Assembly: GCF_003672135.1 (NCBI RefSeq)
Contig: NC_039506.1
Span: forward strand, 17,826,497-17,890,496
Length of the DNA stretch: 64,000 nt
DNA from: Ooceraea biroi
Lineage: Eukaryota; Arthropoda; Insecta; Hymenoptera; Formicidae
Direction of reading: 5' to 3'
Below are positions 1 through 13,400 of this stretch, in pieces; position 1 is the first letter of the stretch, and the number at the start of each line of letters is the position of its first letter. Made by a program: the position numbers and the translations under genes. The notes beneath the pieces were generated by a model, which made no database searches, was not told the DNA's origin, and saw nothing but the letters and a program-made list of their open reading frames with translations.

Positions 1-142
1 TTAGGTTAGGTTAGGTTAGGTTAGGTTAGGTTAGGTTAGGTTAGGTTAGGTTAGGTTAGGTTAGGTTAGGTTAGGTTAGGTTAGGTTAGGTTAGGTTAGG
101 TTAGGTTAGGTTAGGTTAGGTTAGGTTAGGTTAGGTTAGGTT
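1..142 (+). repeat. TTAGG telomeric repeat array
   Basis: Twenty-eight uninterrupted TTAGG units, followed by TT and then unrelated sequence. TTAGG is the ancestral insect telomere motif and is kept in ants and bees. The units are perfect, which suits a recent telomeric tract or a telomeric contig end better than an old interstitial relic. The G-rich strand reads rightward into the window. At a true left chromosome end the plus strand should read CCTAA, so this piece is either inverted in the scaffold or interstitial. Confidence 0.95.
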
Positions 143-370
143 GGAGTCTTGTTGGATGCCTCGAGGCGAACGGACGTGTCTCTGATGCGCTCCGTACTCG
201 AAGTGTTATCTGGCCTTTAAAATCCGGTTTTCGGGTTGCGTTTTGTACTCAGTTCGTGTATTTCGTTGCGCTCGTCACGAATCTTGTCGAGTTTTGCCGG
301 AATTCCGGCAGAAATCCGAGATTTTTCGTGGTTTTTAGTGTCGAGGTGACGCGCCGGCCATTTTGTTGGT

Positions 371-1230
371 TAGCCCGCCAAATCGCGCGCGTTAGATATC
401 GCGTTTGCGGTCAATTTTCGGTTTTCGGGAGTTCGCGACGTGTTTATTGAGCTCTTCCGAGGAATCCGTGCCCTTCCGGTGCATGCTGGACATTCCGGAA
501 AGCCAATTTTAGCATCCGCGTGTGCTCGTGACAGGTCAAGGTCACTCGCCTTTTTCGCGGTTTTTATTGACGCTTTTGCTTTTATGCGTTTCGCGTGCGG
601 GCTAATTACCGTGTTAGTGTCGCGTTATTGCGAGTTTGTCGTGTAATTGCGTGTACGGGGCGTACGCGTCAATTTATTTGCGTTACATGTTCGCCGCTTC
701 GGCGCGGCCGTGTTCGCCACAAAGTGGTTAGCCCGCCTAACTGTTCGTTCGATTTTTCGTGCTTTCGCGTGCTATTTTGTGCTTCGCGTGTGCGAGGAGT
801 CTTCGGCAACCCTTCCTGAAGAAACCGAGCCCTTTTGCGGCTCGAGGACATTCCAGGAAGCCCGGAGGATCGTAGCGTGTGGTGCCGAGTGACAGGTCGG
901 TCGTTTAGTGTATTTTGCCTTTGCGCGGTGCGCGTGCGGGTCGCCTTTCGTGCTTGTGTCGCGTATTCGAGATATTTTGACGTTCTCTTGCGTGTGCGGG
1001 GTGTGCACGGTATTTTCGTTGCGTTATACATCCGTCCTTGTGGCGCGGTCGGGTTCGCCGTCGCGAGGTTAGCCCGCTTGTCCGTTCGTTCGAGTTCTCG
1101 GTTTTATTTTTGGTTGGTACGTGCGAGGAGTCATCGGCCACCCTTCCTGAGGAATCCGAGCTCGCCCGCGAGCTCGAGGACATTCCAGGAAGCCCAGAGG
1201 ACTGCAGAGTGCTGTGCCGAGTGACAGGTC
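371..1230 (+). repeat. Three tandem ~340 bp leader modules
   Basis: Shared landmarks recur at regular steps. A GTTAGCCCGCC-type motif occurs near 371, 729 and 1069. A GACATTCC-GGAAGCC block followed by GTGACAGGTC occurs near 487-537, 847-897 and 1177-1229. The second and third modules also share GCGAGGAGTC followed by CACCCTTCCTGA-like sequence near 790 and 1121. The copies are clearly diverged from one another. Tandem modules in the 5' leader are known promoter units in some LINE elements; a promoter role here is inference. Confidence 0.6.
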
Positions 1231-1989
1231 GCGTGTGTTCGACCACCCCGAGTATTTTAAACGTTTATTACGGCGTTTGGACGGTTTTGTCGTGCCTGTT
1301 CGGTTTGCGGGAGGTTTGCGGGCAGTGCTCGGTGCTTGCCGTGCCGCGTTTTCGCGTGTGCGAGGTGTGCGGAGCATTTTGTCCAGATTCGTGGTTAGCG
1401 AGGTTAGTTGGCGCGGAGCCGTGCAGTGCAGTCGCCATTTTGAGGCTCAGCTTTAGGGCGCGTTCCCCCACTTCGGTAAGTTGGACAAACTCGTTCTCGG
1501 GTCTAGGGTATTCCCCTAAATTAGTGTCTCTTTGGTCTTGGACGGTTTTTCGTTATATTTGGCGGGTTTATCGGTGTGTTCGGTATTCTCACGGTTGGGA
1601 GACTATTATTTTTACGTGTTGGGTTTTTTGGGTTTTTCTGCTAAAACCCTATAGTAGAATAGATATCCCTTCAGTAGTACTGTTTGGAATTTCGTGGTGG
1701 TTTAGTTTTTGGGGCCTAGGGATTTTCCCCTAGGCCTAGTTATTTTTGTGTTTTTGGCTCTTGACCGCGCGGTGCGTCCATTGCACGTCTGCAATGGAAC
1801 AACAGCTATTTGGTAGACGAGCCTCTTCCGCCGGAGAGCCCTTTTTCCGGCATGCCTCCGGCAGAGGTCCCTACTAGCCACCCCTGAGGGTGCCCCGGAG
1901 TGTGGCCCCTCCTCGGGCCCTCTTCCGATCAACAGCTGGGCGCTGCGATCGACTTGACGGATGTCGCCGCCTACCCGGACGACGATGAC

Positions 1990-2087
1990 ATGTCGGTTTG
2001 TTCCCGCTTGTCCCAGTGGTCCAGCACTTCACGTGCTTCGCGTAAGCACAATAAAAAGCGTAAGGCGGCTAATCGCCTATCTGACGG
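1990..2087 (+). CDS. Gag-like ORF1, 5' fragment cut by gap
   Basis: The frame is open from about 1890 to the gap at 2088, but the first ATG in it is at 1990 and follows an acidic stretch (DDDD). From there it reads MSVCSRLSQWSSTSRASRKH and continues into a lysine- and arginine-rich segment. A serine-rich then basic beginning is typical of ORF1 proteins of R1-clade retrotransposons, but it is not diagnostic. A short ORF of 27 codons (ATG at 1794) in another frame precedes it and could affect initiation. No CCHC knuckle or other domain lies within the visible 33 codons. Confidence 0.35.
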
Positions 2088-2187
2088 NNNNNNNNNNNNN
2101 NNNNNNNNNNNNNNNNNNNNNNNNNNNNNNNNNNNNNNNNNNNNNNNNNNNNNNNNNNNNNNNNNNNNNNNNNNNNNNNNNNNNNNN
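2088..2187. other. Assembly gap of 100 N
   Basis: Exactly 100 N. Scaffolding software commonly uses this length for joins of unknown size, so the linkage between the telomeric piece and the satellite is not shown by sequence. Confidence 0.97.
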
Positions 2188-5100
2188 GCGCTTTTGGCGC
2201 ATTCCAGTCTCGGACTACGAACATTACCACGAGTTTGGTCCTGTCCACCGATCTTTTAATGATCGCGAGACTGCCCACGGTGACGCATTCAACGTTTGGC
2301 GCATTCCAGTCTCAGACTACGAACCATTACCACGAGTTTGGTCCTGTCCACCGATTTTAATGATCGCGAGACTGCCCACGGTGACGCATTCAACGGTTTG
2401 GCGCATTCCAGTCTCAGACTACGAACCATTACCACGAGTTTGGTCCTGTCCACCGATCTTTTAATGATCGCGAGACTGCCCACGGATGACGCATCAACGG
2501 TTTGGCGCATTCCAGTCTCGGACTACGAACCATTACCACGAGTTTGGTCCTGTCCACCGATCTTTTAATGATCGCGAGACTGCCCATGCGACGTTTGGCG
2601 CATTCCAGTCTCGGACTACGAACCATTACCACGAGTTTGGTCCTGTCCACCGATCTTTTAATGATCGCGAGACTGCCCACGGTGACGCATTCAACGGTTT
2701 GGCGCATTCCAGTCTCAGACTACGAACCATTACCACGAGTTTGGTCCTGTCCACCGACTTTTAATGATCGCGAGACTGCCCACGGTGACGCATTCAACGG
2801 TTTGGCGCATTCCAGTCTCAGACTACGAACCATTACCACGAGTTTGGTCCTGTCCACCGACTTTTAATGATCGCGAGACTGCCCACGGTGACGCATTCAA
2901 CGGTTTGGCGCATTCCAGTCTCAGACTACGAACCATTACCACGAGTTTGGTCCTGTCACCGATCTTTTAATGATCGCGAGACTGCCCACGGAGACGCATT
3001 CAACGGTTTGGCGCATTCCAGTCTCGGACTACGAACCATTACCACGAGTTTGGTCCTGTCACCGATCTTTTAATGATCGCGAGACTGCCCATGCGATGAC
3101 GCTTTTGGCGCATTCCAGTCTCGGACTACGAACCATTACCACGAGTTTGGTCCTGTCCACCGATCTTTTAATGATCGCGAGACTGCCCAGTGACGCATTC
3201 AACGGTTTGGCGCATTCCAGTCTCAGACTACGAACCATTACCACGAGTTTGGTCCTGTCCACCGACTTTTAATGATCGCGAGACTGCCCACGGTGACGCA
3301 TTCAACGGTTTGGCGCATTCCAGTCTCGGACTACGAACCATTACCACGAGTTTGGTCCTGTCCACCGATCTTTTAATGATCGCGAGACTGCCCACGATGA
3401 CGCATTCAACGTTTGGCGCATTCCAGTCTCGGACTACGAACCATTACCACGAGTTTGGTCCTGTCCACCGATCTTTTGATCGCGAGACTGCCCATGCCGA
3501 TGACGCTTTTGGCGCATTCCAGTCTCGGACTACGAACCATTACCACGAGTTTGGTCCTGTCCACCGATCTTTTAATGATCGCGAGACTGCCCACGGTGAC
3601 GCATTCAACGGTTTGGCGCATTCCAGTCTCGGACTACGAACCATTACCACGAGTTTGGTCCTGTCCACCGACTTTTAATGATCGCGAGACTGCCCACGGT
3701 GACGCATTCAACGTTTGGCGCATTCCAGTCTCAGACTACGAACCATTACCACGAGTTTGGTCCTGTCCACCGATCTTTTAATGATCGCGAGACTGCCCAC
3801 GGACGCATTCAACGGTTTGGCGCATTCCAGTCTCGGACTACGAACCATTACCACGAGTTTGGTCCTGTCCACCGACTTTTAATGATCGCGAGACTGCCCA
3901 CGATGACGCATTCAACGGTTTGGCGCATTCCAGTCTCGGACTACGAACCATTACCACGAGTTTGGTCCTGTCCACCGATCTTTTAATGATCGCGAGACTG
4001 CCCATGCGATGACGCTTTTGGCGCATTCCAGTCTCGGACTACGAACCATTACCACGAGTTTGGTCCTGTCCACCGATCTTTTAATGATCGCGAGACTGCC
4101 ATGGTGACGCATTCAACGGTTTGGCGCATTCCAGTCTCAGACTACGAACCATTACCACGAGTTTGGTCCTGTCCACCGACTTTTAATGATCGCGAGACTG
4201 CCCACGGTGACGCATTCAACGGTTTGGCGCATTCCAGTCTCAGACTACGAACCATTACCACGAGTTTGGTCCTGTCCACCGACTTTTAATGATCGCGAGA
4301 CTGCCCACGGTGACGCATTCAACGGTTTGGCGCATTCCAGTCTCAGACTACGAACCATTACCACGAGTTTGGTCCTGTCCACCGATTTTAATGATCGCGA
4401 GACTGCCCACGGTGACGCATTCAACGGTTTGGCGCATTCCAGTCTCAGACTACGAACCATTACCACGATTTGGTCCTGTCCACCGATTTTATGATCGCGA
4501 GACTGTCCAGGCGAATGCGTTTGGCGCATTCGTCTCGGACTACGAACCATTACCACGAGTTTGGTCCTGTCACCGATCATTTGATGATCGCGAGACTGTC
4601 CATGCCGATGCCGCTTTTGGCGCATTTCCGTCTCGGACTACGAACTATTACCACAGTTTGGTCTGTCCACCGATCTTTTAATGATCGCGAGACTGCCCAT
4701 GGTGAGATTCACGGTTTGGCGTATTCCAGTCTCAGACTACGAACCATTACAACGAGTTTGGTCCTGTCCACCGACTTTTAATGATCGCGAGACTGCCCAC
4801 GGTGAGCATTCAACGGTTTGGCGCATTCCAGTCTCAGACTACGAACCATTACACGAGTTTGGGTCCTGTCCACCGATCTTTTAATGATCGCGAGACTGCC
4901 CACGGAGACGCATTCAACGGTTTGGCGCATTCCAGTCTCGGATTACGAACCATTACCACGAGTTTGGTCCTGTCACCGATCATTTGATGATCGCGAGACT
5001 GTCCATGCCGATGCGCTTTGGCGCATTCCAGTCTCGACTACGAACCATTACCACGAGTTTGGTCTGTCCACCGATCTTTTAATGATCGCGAGACTGCCCA

Positions 5101-7440
5101 TGGTGACGCATTCACGGTTTGGCGCATTCCAGTCTCGACTACGAACCATTACCACGAGTTTGGTCCTGTCACCGATCTTTTAATGATCGCGAGACTGCCA
5201 CGGTGACGCATTCAACGGTTTGGCGCATTCCAGTCTCGACTACGAACCATTACCACGAGTTTGGTCCTGTCCACCGATCTTTTAATGATCGCGAGACTGC
5301 CCATGGTGACGCATTCAACGGTTTGGCGCATTCCAGTCTCAGACTACGAACCATTACCACGAGTTTGGTCCTGTCCACCGATCTTTTAATGATCGCGAGA
5401 CTGCCACGGGAGACGCATTCAACGGTTTGGCGCATTCCAGTCTCGGACTACGAACATTACCACGAGTTTGGTCCTGTCCACCGATCTTTTAATGATCGCG
5501 AGACTGCCCATGAGCATTCAACGGTTTGGCGCATTCCAGTCTCAGGACTACGAACCATTACCACGAGTTTGGTCCTGTCCACCGATCTTTTAATGATCGC
5601 GAGACTGCCCACGGTGACGCATTCAACGGTTTGGCGCATTCCAGTCTCGACTACGAACCATTACCACGAGTTTGGTCCTGTCCACCGACTTTTAATGATC
5701 GCGAGACTGCCCACGGTGACGCATTCAACGGTTTGGCGCATTCCAGTCTCAGACTACGAACCATTACCACGAGTTTGGTCCTGTCCACCGATCTTTTAAT
5801 GATCGCGAGACTGCCCACGGAGACGCATTCAACGGTTTGGCGCATTCCAGTCTCGGACTACGAACCATTACCACGAGTTTGGTCCTGTCACCGATCATTT
5901 GATGATCGCGAGACTGGTCCATGCCGAGCGCTTTTGCGCATTTCCGTCTCGGACTACGAACTATTACCACGAGTTTGGTCCTGTCCACCGATCTTTTAAT
6001 GATCGCGAGACTGCCCATGGTGACGCATTCAACGGTTTGGCGTATTCCAGTCTCAGACTACGAACCATTACCACGAGTTTGGTCCTGTCCACCGACTTTT
6101 AATGATCGCGAGACTGCCCACGGAGACGCATTCAACGGTTTGGAGGCATTCCAGTCTCGGACTACGAACCATTACCACGAGTTTGGTCCTGTCCACCGAT
6201 CTTTTAATGATCGCGAGACTGCCCACGGTGACGCATTCAACGGTTTGGCGCATTCCAGTCTCAGACTACGAACCATTACCACGAGTTTGGTCCTGTCCAC
6301 CGACTTTTAATGATCGCGAGACTGCCCACGGAGACGCATTCAACGGTTTGGCGCATTCCAGTCTCGGATTACGAACCATTACCACGAGTTTGGTCCTGTT
6401 CACCGATCATTTGATGATCGCGAGACTGTCCATGCCGATGCGCTTTTGGCGCATTTCCGTCTCGGACTACGAACTATTACCACGAGTTTGGTCCTGTCCA
6501 CCGACTTTTAATGATCGCGAGACTGCCCATGGTGACGCATTACGGTTTGGCGATTCCAGTCTCAGACTACGAACATTACCACGAGTTTGGTCCTGTCCAC
6601 CGACTTTTAATGATCGCGAGACTGCCCACGGAGACGCATTCAACGGTTTGGGCATTCCAGTCTCGGACTACGAACCATTACCACGAGTTTGGTCCTGTCC
6701 ACCGATCTTTTAATGATCGCGAGACTGCCCACGGTGACGCATTCAACGGTTTGGCGCATTCCAGTCTCAGACTACGAACCATTACCACGAGTTTGGTCCT
6801 GTCCACCGACTTTTAATGATCGCGAGACTGCCCACGGAGACGCATTCAACGGTTTGGCGCATTCCAGTCTCGGACTACGAACCATTACCACGAGTTTGGT
6901 CCTGTCCACCGATCATTTGATGATCGCGAGACTGTCCATGTCGTGCGCTTTGGCGCATTCCGTCTCGGACTACGAACTATTACCACGAGTTGGTCCTGTC
7001 CACCGATCATTTGATGATCGCGAGACTGTCCATGCCGATGCGCTTTTGGCGCATTTCCGTCTCGGACTACGAACTATTACCACGAGTTTGGTCCTGTCCA
7101 CCGATCTTTTAATGATCGCGAGACTGCCCATGGTGACGCATTCAACGGTTTGGCGTATTCCAGTCTCAGACTACGAACCATTACCACGAGTTTGGTCCTG
7201 TCCACCGACTTTTAATGATCGCGAGACTGCCCACGGTGACGCATTCAACGGTTTGGCGCATTCCAGTCTCAGACTACGAACCATTACCACGAGTTTGGTC
7301 CTGTCCACCGATCTTTTAATGATCGCGAGACTGCCCACGGAGACGCATTCAACGGTTTGGCGCATTCCAGTCTCGGATTACGAACCATTACCACGAGTTT
7401 GGTCCTGTTCACCGATCATTTGATGATCGCGAGACTGTCC
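2188..7440 (+). repeat. Left satellite flank, irregular monomers
   Basis: Monomers here follow no regular higher-order pattern and often carry single-base deletions or short losses, for example GTCACCGATC for GTCCACCGATC and ACGAACATT for ACGAACCATT. Variants with CCATGCGATGACGCTTTTGG links are common on this side and rare further right. This is either older, unhomogenised array edge or poorly polished sequence. Confidence 0.7.
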
Positions 7441-10400
7441 ATGCCGATGCGCTTTTGGCGCATTTCCGTCTCGGACTACGAACTATTACCACGAGTTTGG
7501 TCCTGTCCACCGATCTTTTAATGATCGCGAGACTGCCCATGGTGACGCATTCAACGGTTTGGCGTATTCCAGTCTCAGACTACGAACCATTACCACGAGT
7601 TTGGTCCTGTCCACCGACTTTTAATGATCGCGAGACTGCCCACGGTGACGCATTCAACGGTTTGGCGCATTCCAGTCTCAGACTACGAACCATTACCACG
7701 AGTTTGGTCCTGTCCACCGACTTTTAATGATGGCGAGACTGCCCACGGTGACGCATTCAACGGTTTGGCGCATTCCAGTCTCAGACTACGAACCATTACC
7801 ACGAGTTTGGTCCTGTCCACCGATCTTTTAATGATCGCGAGACTGCCCACGGAGACGCATTCAACGGTTTGGCGCATTCCAGTCTCGGATTACGAACCAT
7901 TACCACGAGTTTGGTCCTGTTCACCGATCATTTGATGATCGCGAGACTGTCCATGCCGATGCGCTTTTGGCGCATTTCCGTCTCGGACTACGAACTATTA
8001 CCACGAGTTTGGTCCTGTCCACCGATCTTTTAATGATCGCGAGACTGCCCATGGTGACGCATTCAACGGTTTGGCGTATTCCAGTCTCAGACTACGAACC
8101 ATTACCACGAGTTTGGTCCTGTCCACCGACTTTTAATGATCGCGAGACTGCCCACGGTGACGCATTCAACGGTTTGGCGCATTCCAGTCTCAGACTACGA
8201 ACCATTACCACGAGTTTGGTCCTGTCCACCGATCTTTTAATGATCGCGAGACTGCCCACGGAGACGCATTCAACGGTTTGGCGCATTCCAGTCTCGGATT
8301 ACGAACCATTACCACGAGTTTGGTCCTGTTCACCGATCATTTGATGATCGCGAGACTGTCCATGCCGATGCGCTTTTGGCGCATTTCCGTCTCGGACTAC
8401 GAACTATTACCACGAGTTTGGTCCTGTCCACCGATCTTTTAATGATCGCGAGACTGCCCATGGTGACGCATTCAACGGTTTGGCGTATTCCAGTCTCAGA
8501 CTACGAACCATTACCACGAGTTTGGTCCTGTCCACCGACTTTTAATGATCGCGAGACTGCCCACGGTGACGCATTCAACGGTTTGGCGCATTCCAGTCTC
8601 AGACTACGAACCATTACCACGAGTTTGGTCCTGTCCACCGACTTTTAATGATGGCGAGACTGCCCACGGTGACGCATTCAACGGTTTGGCGCATTCCAGT
8701 CTCAGACTACGAACCATTACCACGAGTTTGGTCCTGTCCACCGATCTTTTAATGATCGCGAGACTGCCCACGGAGACGCATTCAACGGTTTGGCGCATTC
8801 CAGTCTCGGATTACGAACCATTACCACGAGTTTGGTCCTGTTCACCGATCATTTGATGATCGCGAGACTGTCCATGCCGATGCGCTTTTGGCGCATTTCC
8901 GTCTCGGACTACGAACTATTACCACGAGTTTGGTCCTGTCCACCGATCTTTTAATGATCGCGAGACTGCCCATGGTGACGCATTCAACGGTTTGGCGTAT
9001 TCCAGTCTCAGACTACGAACCATTACCACGAGTTTGGTCCTGTCCACCGACTTTTAATGATCGCGAGACTGCCCACGGAGACGCATTCAACGGTTTGGAG
9101 CATTCCAGTCTCGGACTACGAACCATTACCACGAGTTTGGTCCTGTCCACCGACTTTTAATGATCGCGAGACTGCCCACGGTGACGCATTCAACGGTTTG
9201 GCGCATTCCAGTCTCAGACTACGAACCATTACCACGAGTTTGGTCCTGTCCACCGACTTTTAATGATCGCGAGACTGCCCACGGAGACGCATTCAACGGT
9301 TTGGCGCATTCCAGTCTCGGACTACGAACCATTACCACGAGTTTGGTCCTGTCCACCGATCATTTGATGATCGCGAGACTGTCCATGTCGATGCGCTTTT
9401 GGCGCATTTCCGTCTCGGACTACGAACTATTACCACGAGTTTGGTCCTGTCCACCGATCATTTGATGATCGCGAGACTGTCCATGCCGATGCGCTTTTGG
9501 CGCATTTCCGTCTCGGACTACGAACTATTACCACAAGTTTGGTCCTGTCCACCGATCTTTTAATGATCGCGAGACTGCCCATGGTGACGCATTCAACGGT
9601 TTGGCGTATTCCAGTCTCAGACTACGAACCATTACCACGAGTTTGGTCCTGTCCACCGACTTTTAATGATCGCGAGACTGCCCACGGTGACGCATTCAAC
9701 GGTTTGGCGCATTCCAGTCTCAGACTACGAACCATTACCACGAGTTTGGTCCTGTCCACCGATCTTTTAATGATCGCGAGACTGCCCACGGAGACGCATT
9801 CAACGGTTTGGCGCATTCCAGTCTCGGATTACGAACCATTACCACGAGTTTGGTCCTGTTCACCGATCATTTGATGATCGCGAGACTGTCCATGCCGATG
9901 CGCTTTTGGCGCATTTCCGTCTCGGACTACGAACTATTACCACGAGTTTGGTCCTGTCCACCGATCTTTTAATGATCGCGAGACTGCCCATGGTGACGCA
10001 TTCAACGGTTTGGCGTATTCCAGTCTCAGACTACGAACCATTACCACGAGTTTGGTCCTGTCCACCGACTTTTAATGATCGCGAGACTGCCCACGGTGAC
10101 GCATTCAACGGTTTGGCGCATTCCAGTCTCAGACTACGAACCATTACCACGAGTTTGGTCCTGTCCACCGACTTTTAATGATGGCGAGACTGCCCACGGT
10201 GACGCATTCAACGGTTTGGCGCATTCCAGTCTCAGACTACGAACCATTACCACGAGTTTGGTCCTGTCCACCGATCTTTTAATGATCGCGAGACTGCCCA
10301 CGGAGACGCATTCAACGGTTTGGCGCATTCCAGTCTCGGATTACGAACCATTACCACGAGTTTGGTCCTGTTCACCGATCATTTGATGATCGCGAGACTG

Positions 10401-13400
10401 TCCATGCCGATGCGCTTTTGGCGCATTTCCGTCTCGGACTACGAACTATTACCACGAGTTTGGTCCTGTCCACCGATCTTTTAATGATCGCGAGACTGCC
10501 CATGGTGACGCATTCAACGGTTTGGCGTATTCCAGTCTCAGACTACGAACCATTACCACGAGTTTGGTCCTGTCCACCGACTTTTAATGATCGCGAGACT
10601 GCCCACGGAGACGCATTCAACGGTTTGGAGCATTCCAGTCTCGGACTACGAACCATTACCACGAGTTTGGTCCTGTCCACCGACTTTTAATGATCGCGAG
10701 ACTGCCCACGGTGACGCATTCAACGGTTTGGCGCATTCCAGTCTCAGACTACGAACCATTACCACGAGTTTGGTCCTGTCCACCGATCTTTTAATGATCG
10801 CGAGACTGCCCACGGAGACGCATTCAACGGTTTGGCGCATTCCAGTCTCGGATTACGAACCATTACCACGAGTTTGGTCCTGTTCACCGATCATTTGATG
10901 ATCGCGAGACTGTCCATGCCGATGCGCTTTTGGCGCATTTCCGTCTCGGACTACGAACTATTACCACGAGTTTGGTCCTGTCCACCGATCTTTTAATGAT
11001 CGCGAGACTGCCCATGGTGACGCATTCAACGGTTTGGCGTATTCCAGTCTCAGACTACGAACCATTACCACGAGTTTGGTCCTGTCCACCGACTTTTAAT
11101 GATCGCGAGACTGCCCACGGAGACGCATTCAACGGTTTGGAGCATTCCAGTCTCGGACTACGAACCATTACCACGAGTTTGGTCCTGTCCACCGATCTTT
11201 TAATGATCGCGAGACTGCCCACGGTGACGCATTCAACGGTTTGGCGCATTCCAGTCTCAGACTACGAACCATTACCACGAGTTTGGTCCTGTCCACCGAC
11301 TTTTAATGATCGCGAGACTGCCCACGGAGACGCATTCAACGGTTTGGCGCATTCCAGTCTCGGATTACGAACCATTACCACGAGTTTGGTCCTGTTCACC
11401 GATCATTTGATGATCGCGAGACTGTCCATGCCGATGCGCTTTTGGCGCATTTCCGTCTCGGACTACGAACTATTACCACGAGTTTGGTCCTGTCCACCGA
11501 TCTTTTAATGATCGCGAGACTGCCCATGGTGACGCATTCAACGGTTTGGCGTATTCCAGTCTCAGACTACGAACCATTACCACGAGTTTGGTCCTGTCCA
11601 CCGACTTTTAATGATCGCGAGACTGCCCACGGAGACGCATTCAACGGTTTGGAGCATTCCAGTCTCGGACTACGAACCATTACCACGAGTTTGGTCCTGT
11701 CCACCGATCTTTTAATGATCGCGAGACTGCCCACGGTGACGCATTCAACGGTTTGGCGCATTCCAGTCTCAGACTACGAACCATTACCACGAGTTTGGTC
11801 CTGTCCACCGACTTTTAATGATCGCGAGACTGCCCACGGAGACGCATTCAACGGTTTGGAGCATTCCAGTCTCGGACTACGAACCATTACCACGAGTTTG
11901 GTCCTGTCCACCGATCTTTTAATGATCGCGAGACTGCCCACGGTGACGCATTCAACGGTTTGGCGCATTCCAGTCTCAGACTACGAACCATTACCACGAG
12001 TTTGGTCCTGTCCACCGACTTTTAATGATCGCGAGACTGCCCACGGAGACGCATTCAACGGTTTGGCGCATTCCAGTCTCGGATTACGAACCATTACCAC
12101 GAGTTTGGTCCTGTTCACCGATCATTTGATGATCGCGAGACTGTCCATGCCGATGCGCTTTTGGCGCATTTCCGTCTCGGACTACGAACTATTACCACGA
12201 GTTTGGTCCTGTCCACCGATCTTTTAATGATCGCGAGACTGCCCATGGTGACGCATTCAACGGTTTGGCGTATTCCAGTCTCAGACTACGAACCATTACC
12301 ACGAGTTTGGTCCTGTCCACCGACTTTTAATGATCGCGAGACTGCCCACGGAGACGCATTCAACGGTTTGGAGCATTCCAGTCTCGGACTACGAACCATT
12401 ACCACGAGTTTGGTCCTGTCCACCGATCTTTTAATGATCGCGAGACTGCCCACGGTGACGCATTCAACGGTTTGGCGCATTCCAGTCTCAGACTACGAAC
12501 CATTACCACGAGTTTGGTCCTGTCCACCGACTTTTAATGATCGCGAGACTGCCCACGGAGACGCATTCAACGGTTTGGCGCATTCCAGTCTCGGACTACG
12601 AACCATTACCACGAGTTTGGTCCTGTCCACCGATCATTTGATGATCGCGAGACTGTCCATGTCGATGCGCTTTTGGCGCATTTCCGTCTCGGACTACGAA
12701 CTATTACCACGAGTTTGGTCCTGTCCACCGATCATTTGATGATCGCGAGACTGTCCATGCCGATGCGCTTTTGGCGCATTTCCGTCTCGGACTACGAACT
12801 ATTACCACAAGTTTGGTCCTGTCCACCGATCTTTTAATGATCGCGAGACTGCCCATGGTGACGCATTCAACGGTTTGGCGTATTCCAGTCTCAGACTACG
12901 AACCATTACCACGAGTTTGGTCCTGTCCACCGACTTTTAATGATCGCGAGACTGCCCACGGTGACGCATTCAACGGTTTGGCGCATTCCAGTCTCAGACT
13001 ACGAACCATTACCACGAGTTTGGTCCTGTCCACCGATCTTTTAATGATCGCGAGACTGCCCACGGAGACGCATTCAACGGTTTGGCGCATTCCAGTCTCG
13101 GATTACGAACCATTACCACGAGTTTGGTCCTGTTCACCGATCATTTGATGATCGCGAGACTGTCCATGCCGATGCGCTTTTGGCGCATTTCCGTCTCGGA
13201 CTACGAACTATTACCACGAGTTTGGTCCTGTCCACCGATCTTTTAATGATCGCGAGACTGCCCATGGTGACGCATTCAACGGTTTGGCGTATTCCAGTCT
13301 CAGACTACGAACCATTACCACGAGTTTGGTCCTGTCCACCGACTTTTAATGATCGCGAGACTGCCCACGGTGACGCATTCAACGGTTTGGCGCATTCCAG

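Larger units (their letters stand above)
143..2087 (+). mobile_element. Telomere-adjacent non-LTR retrotransposon, 5' part (candidate)
   Basis: A GC-rich segment joins the TTAGG array directly and ends in an assembly gap. It carries a long leader (143 to about 1989) with three degenerate ~340 bp modules, then an ORF whose start resembles a retrotransposon gag protein. Elements of the TRAS and SART families (R1 clade) insert specifically into insect TTAGG repeats, so position and layout fit that class. No reverse transcriptase is visible because the sequence stops at position 2087. A perfect 9 bp inverted repeat (GGCCTAGGG with a 6-nt loop) lies near 1713-1736 in the leader. Other subtelomeric repeats cannot be excluded. 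Confidence 0.45.
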
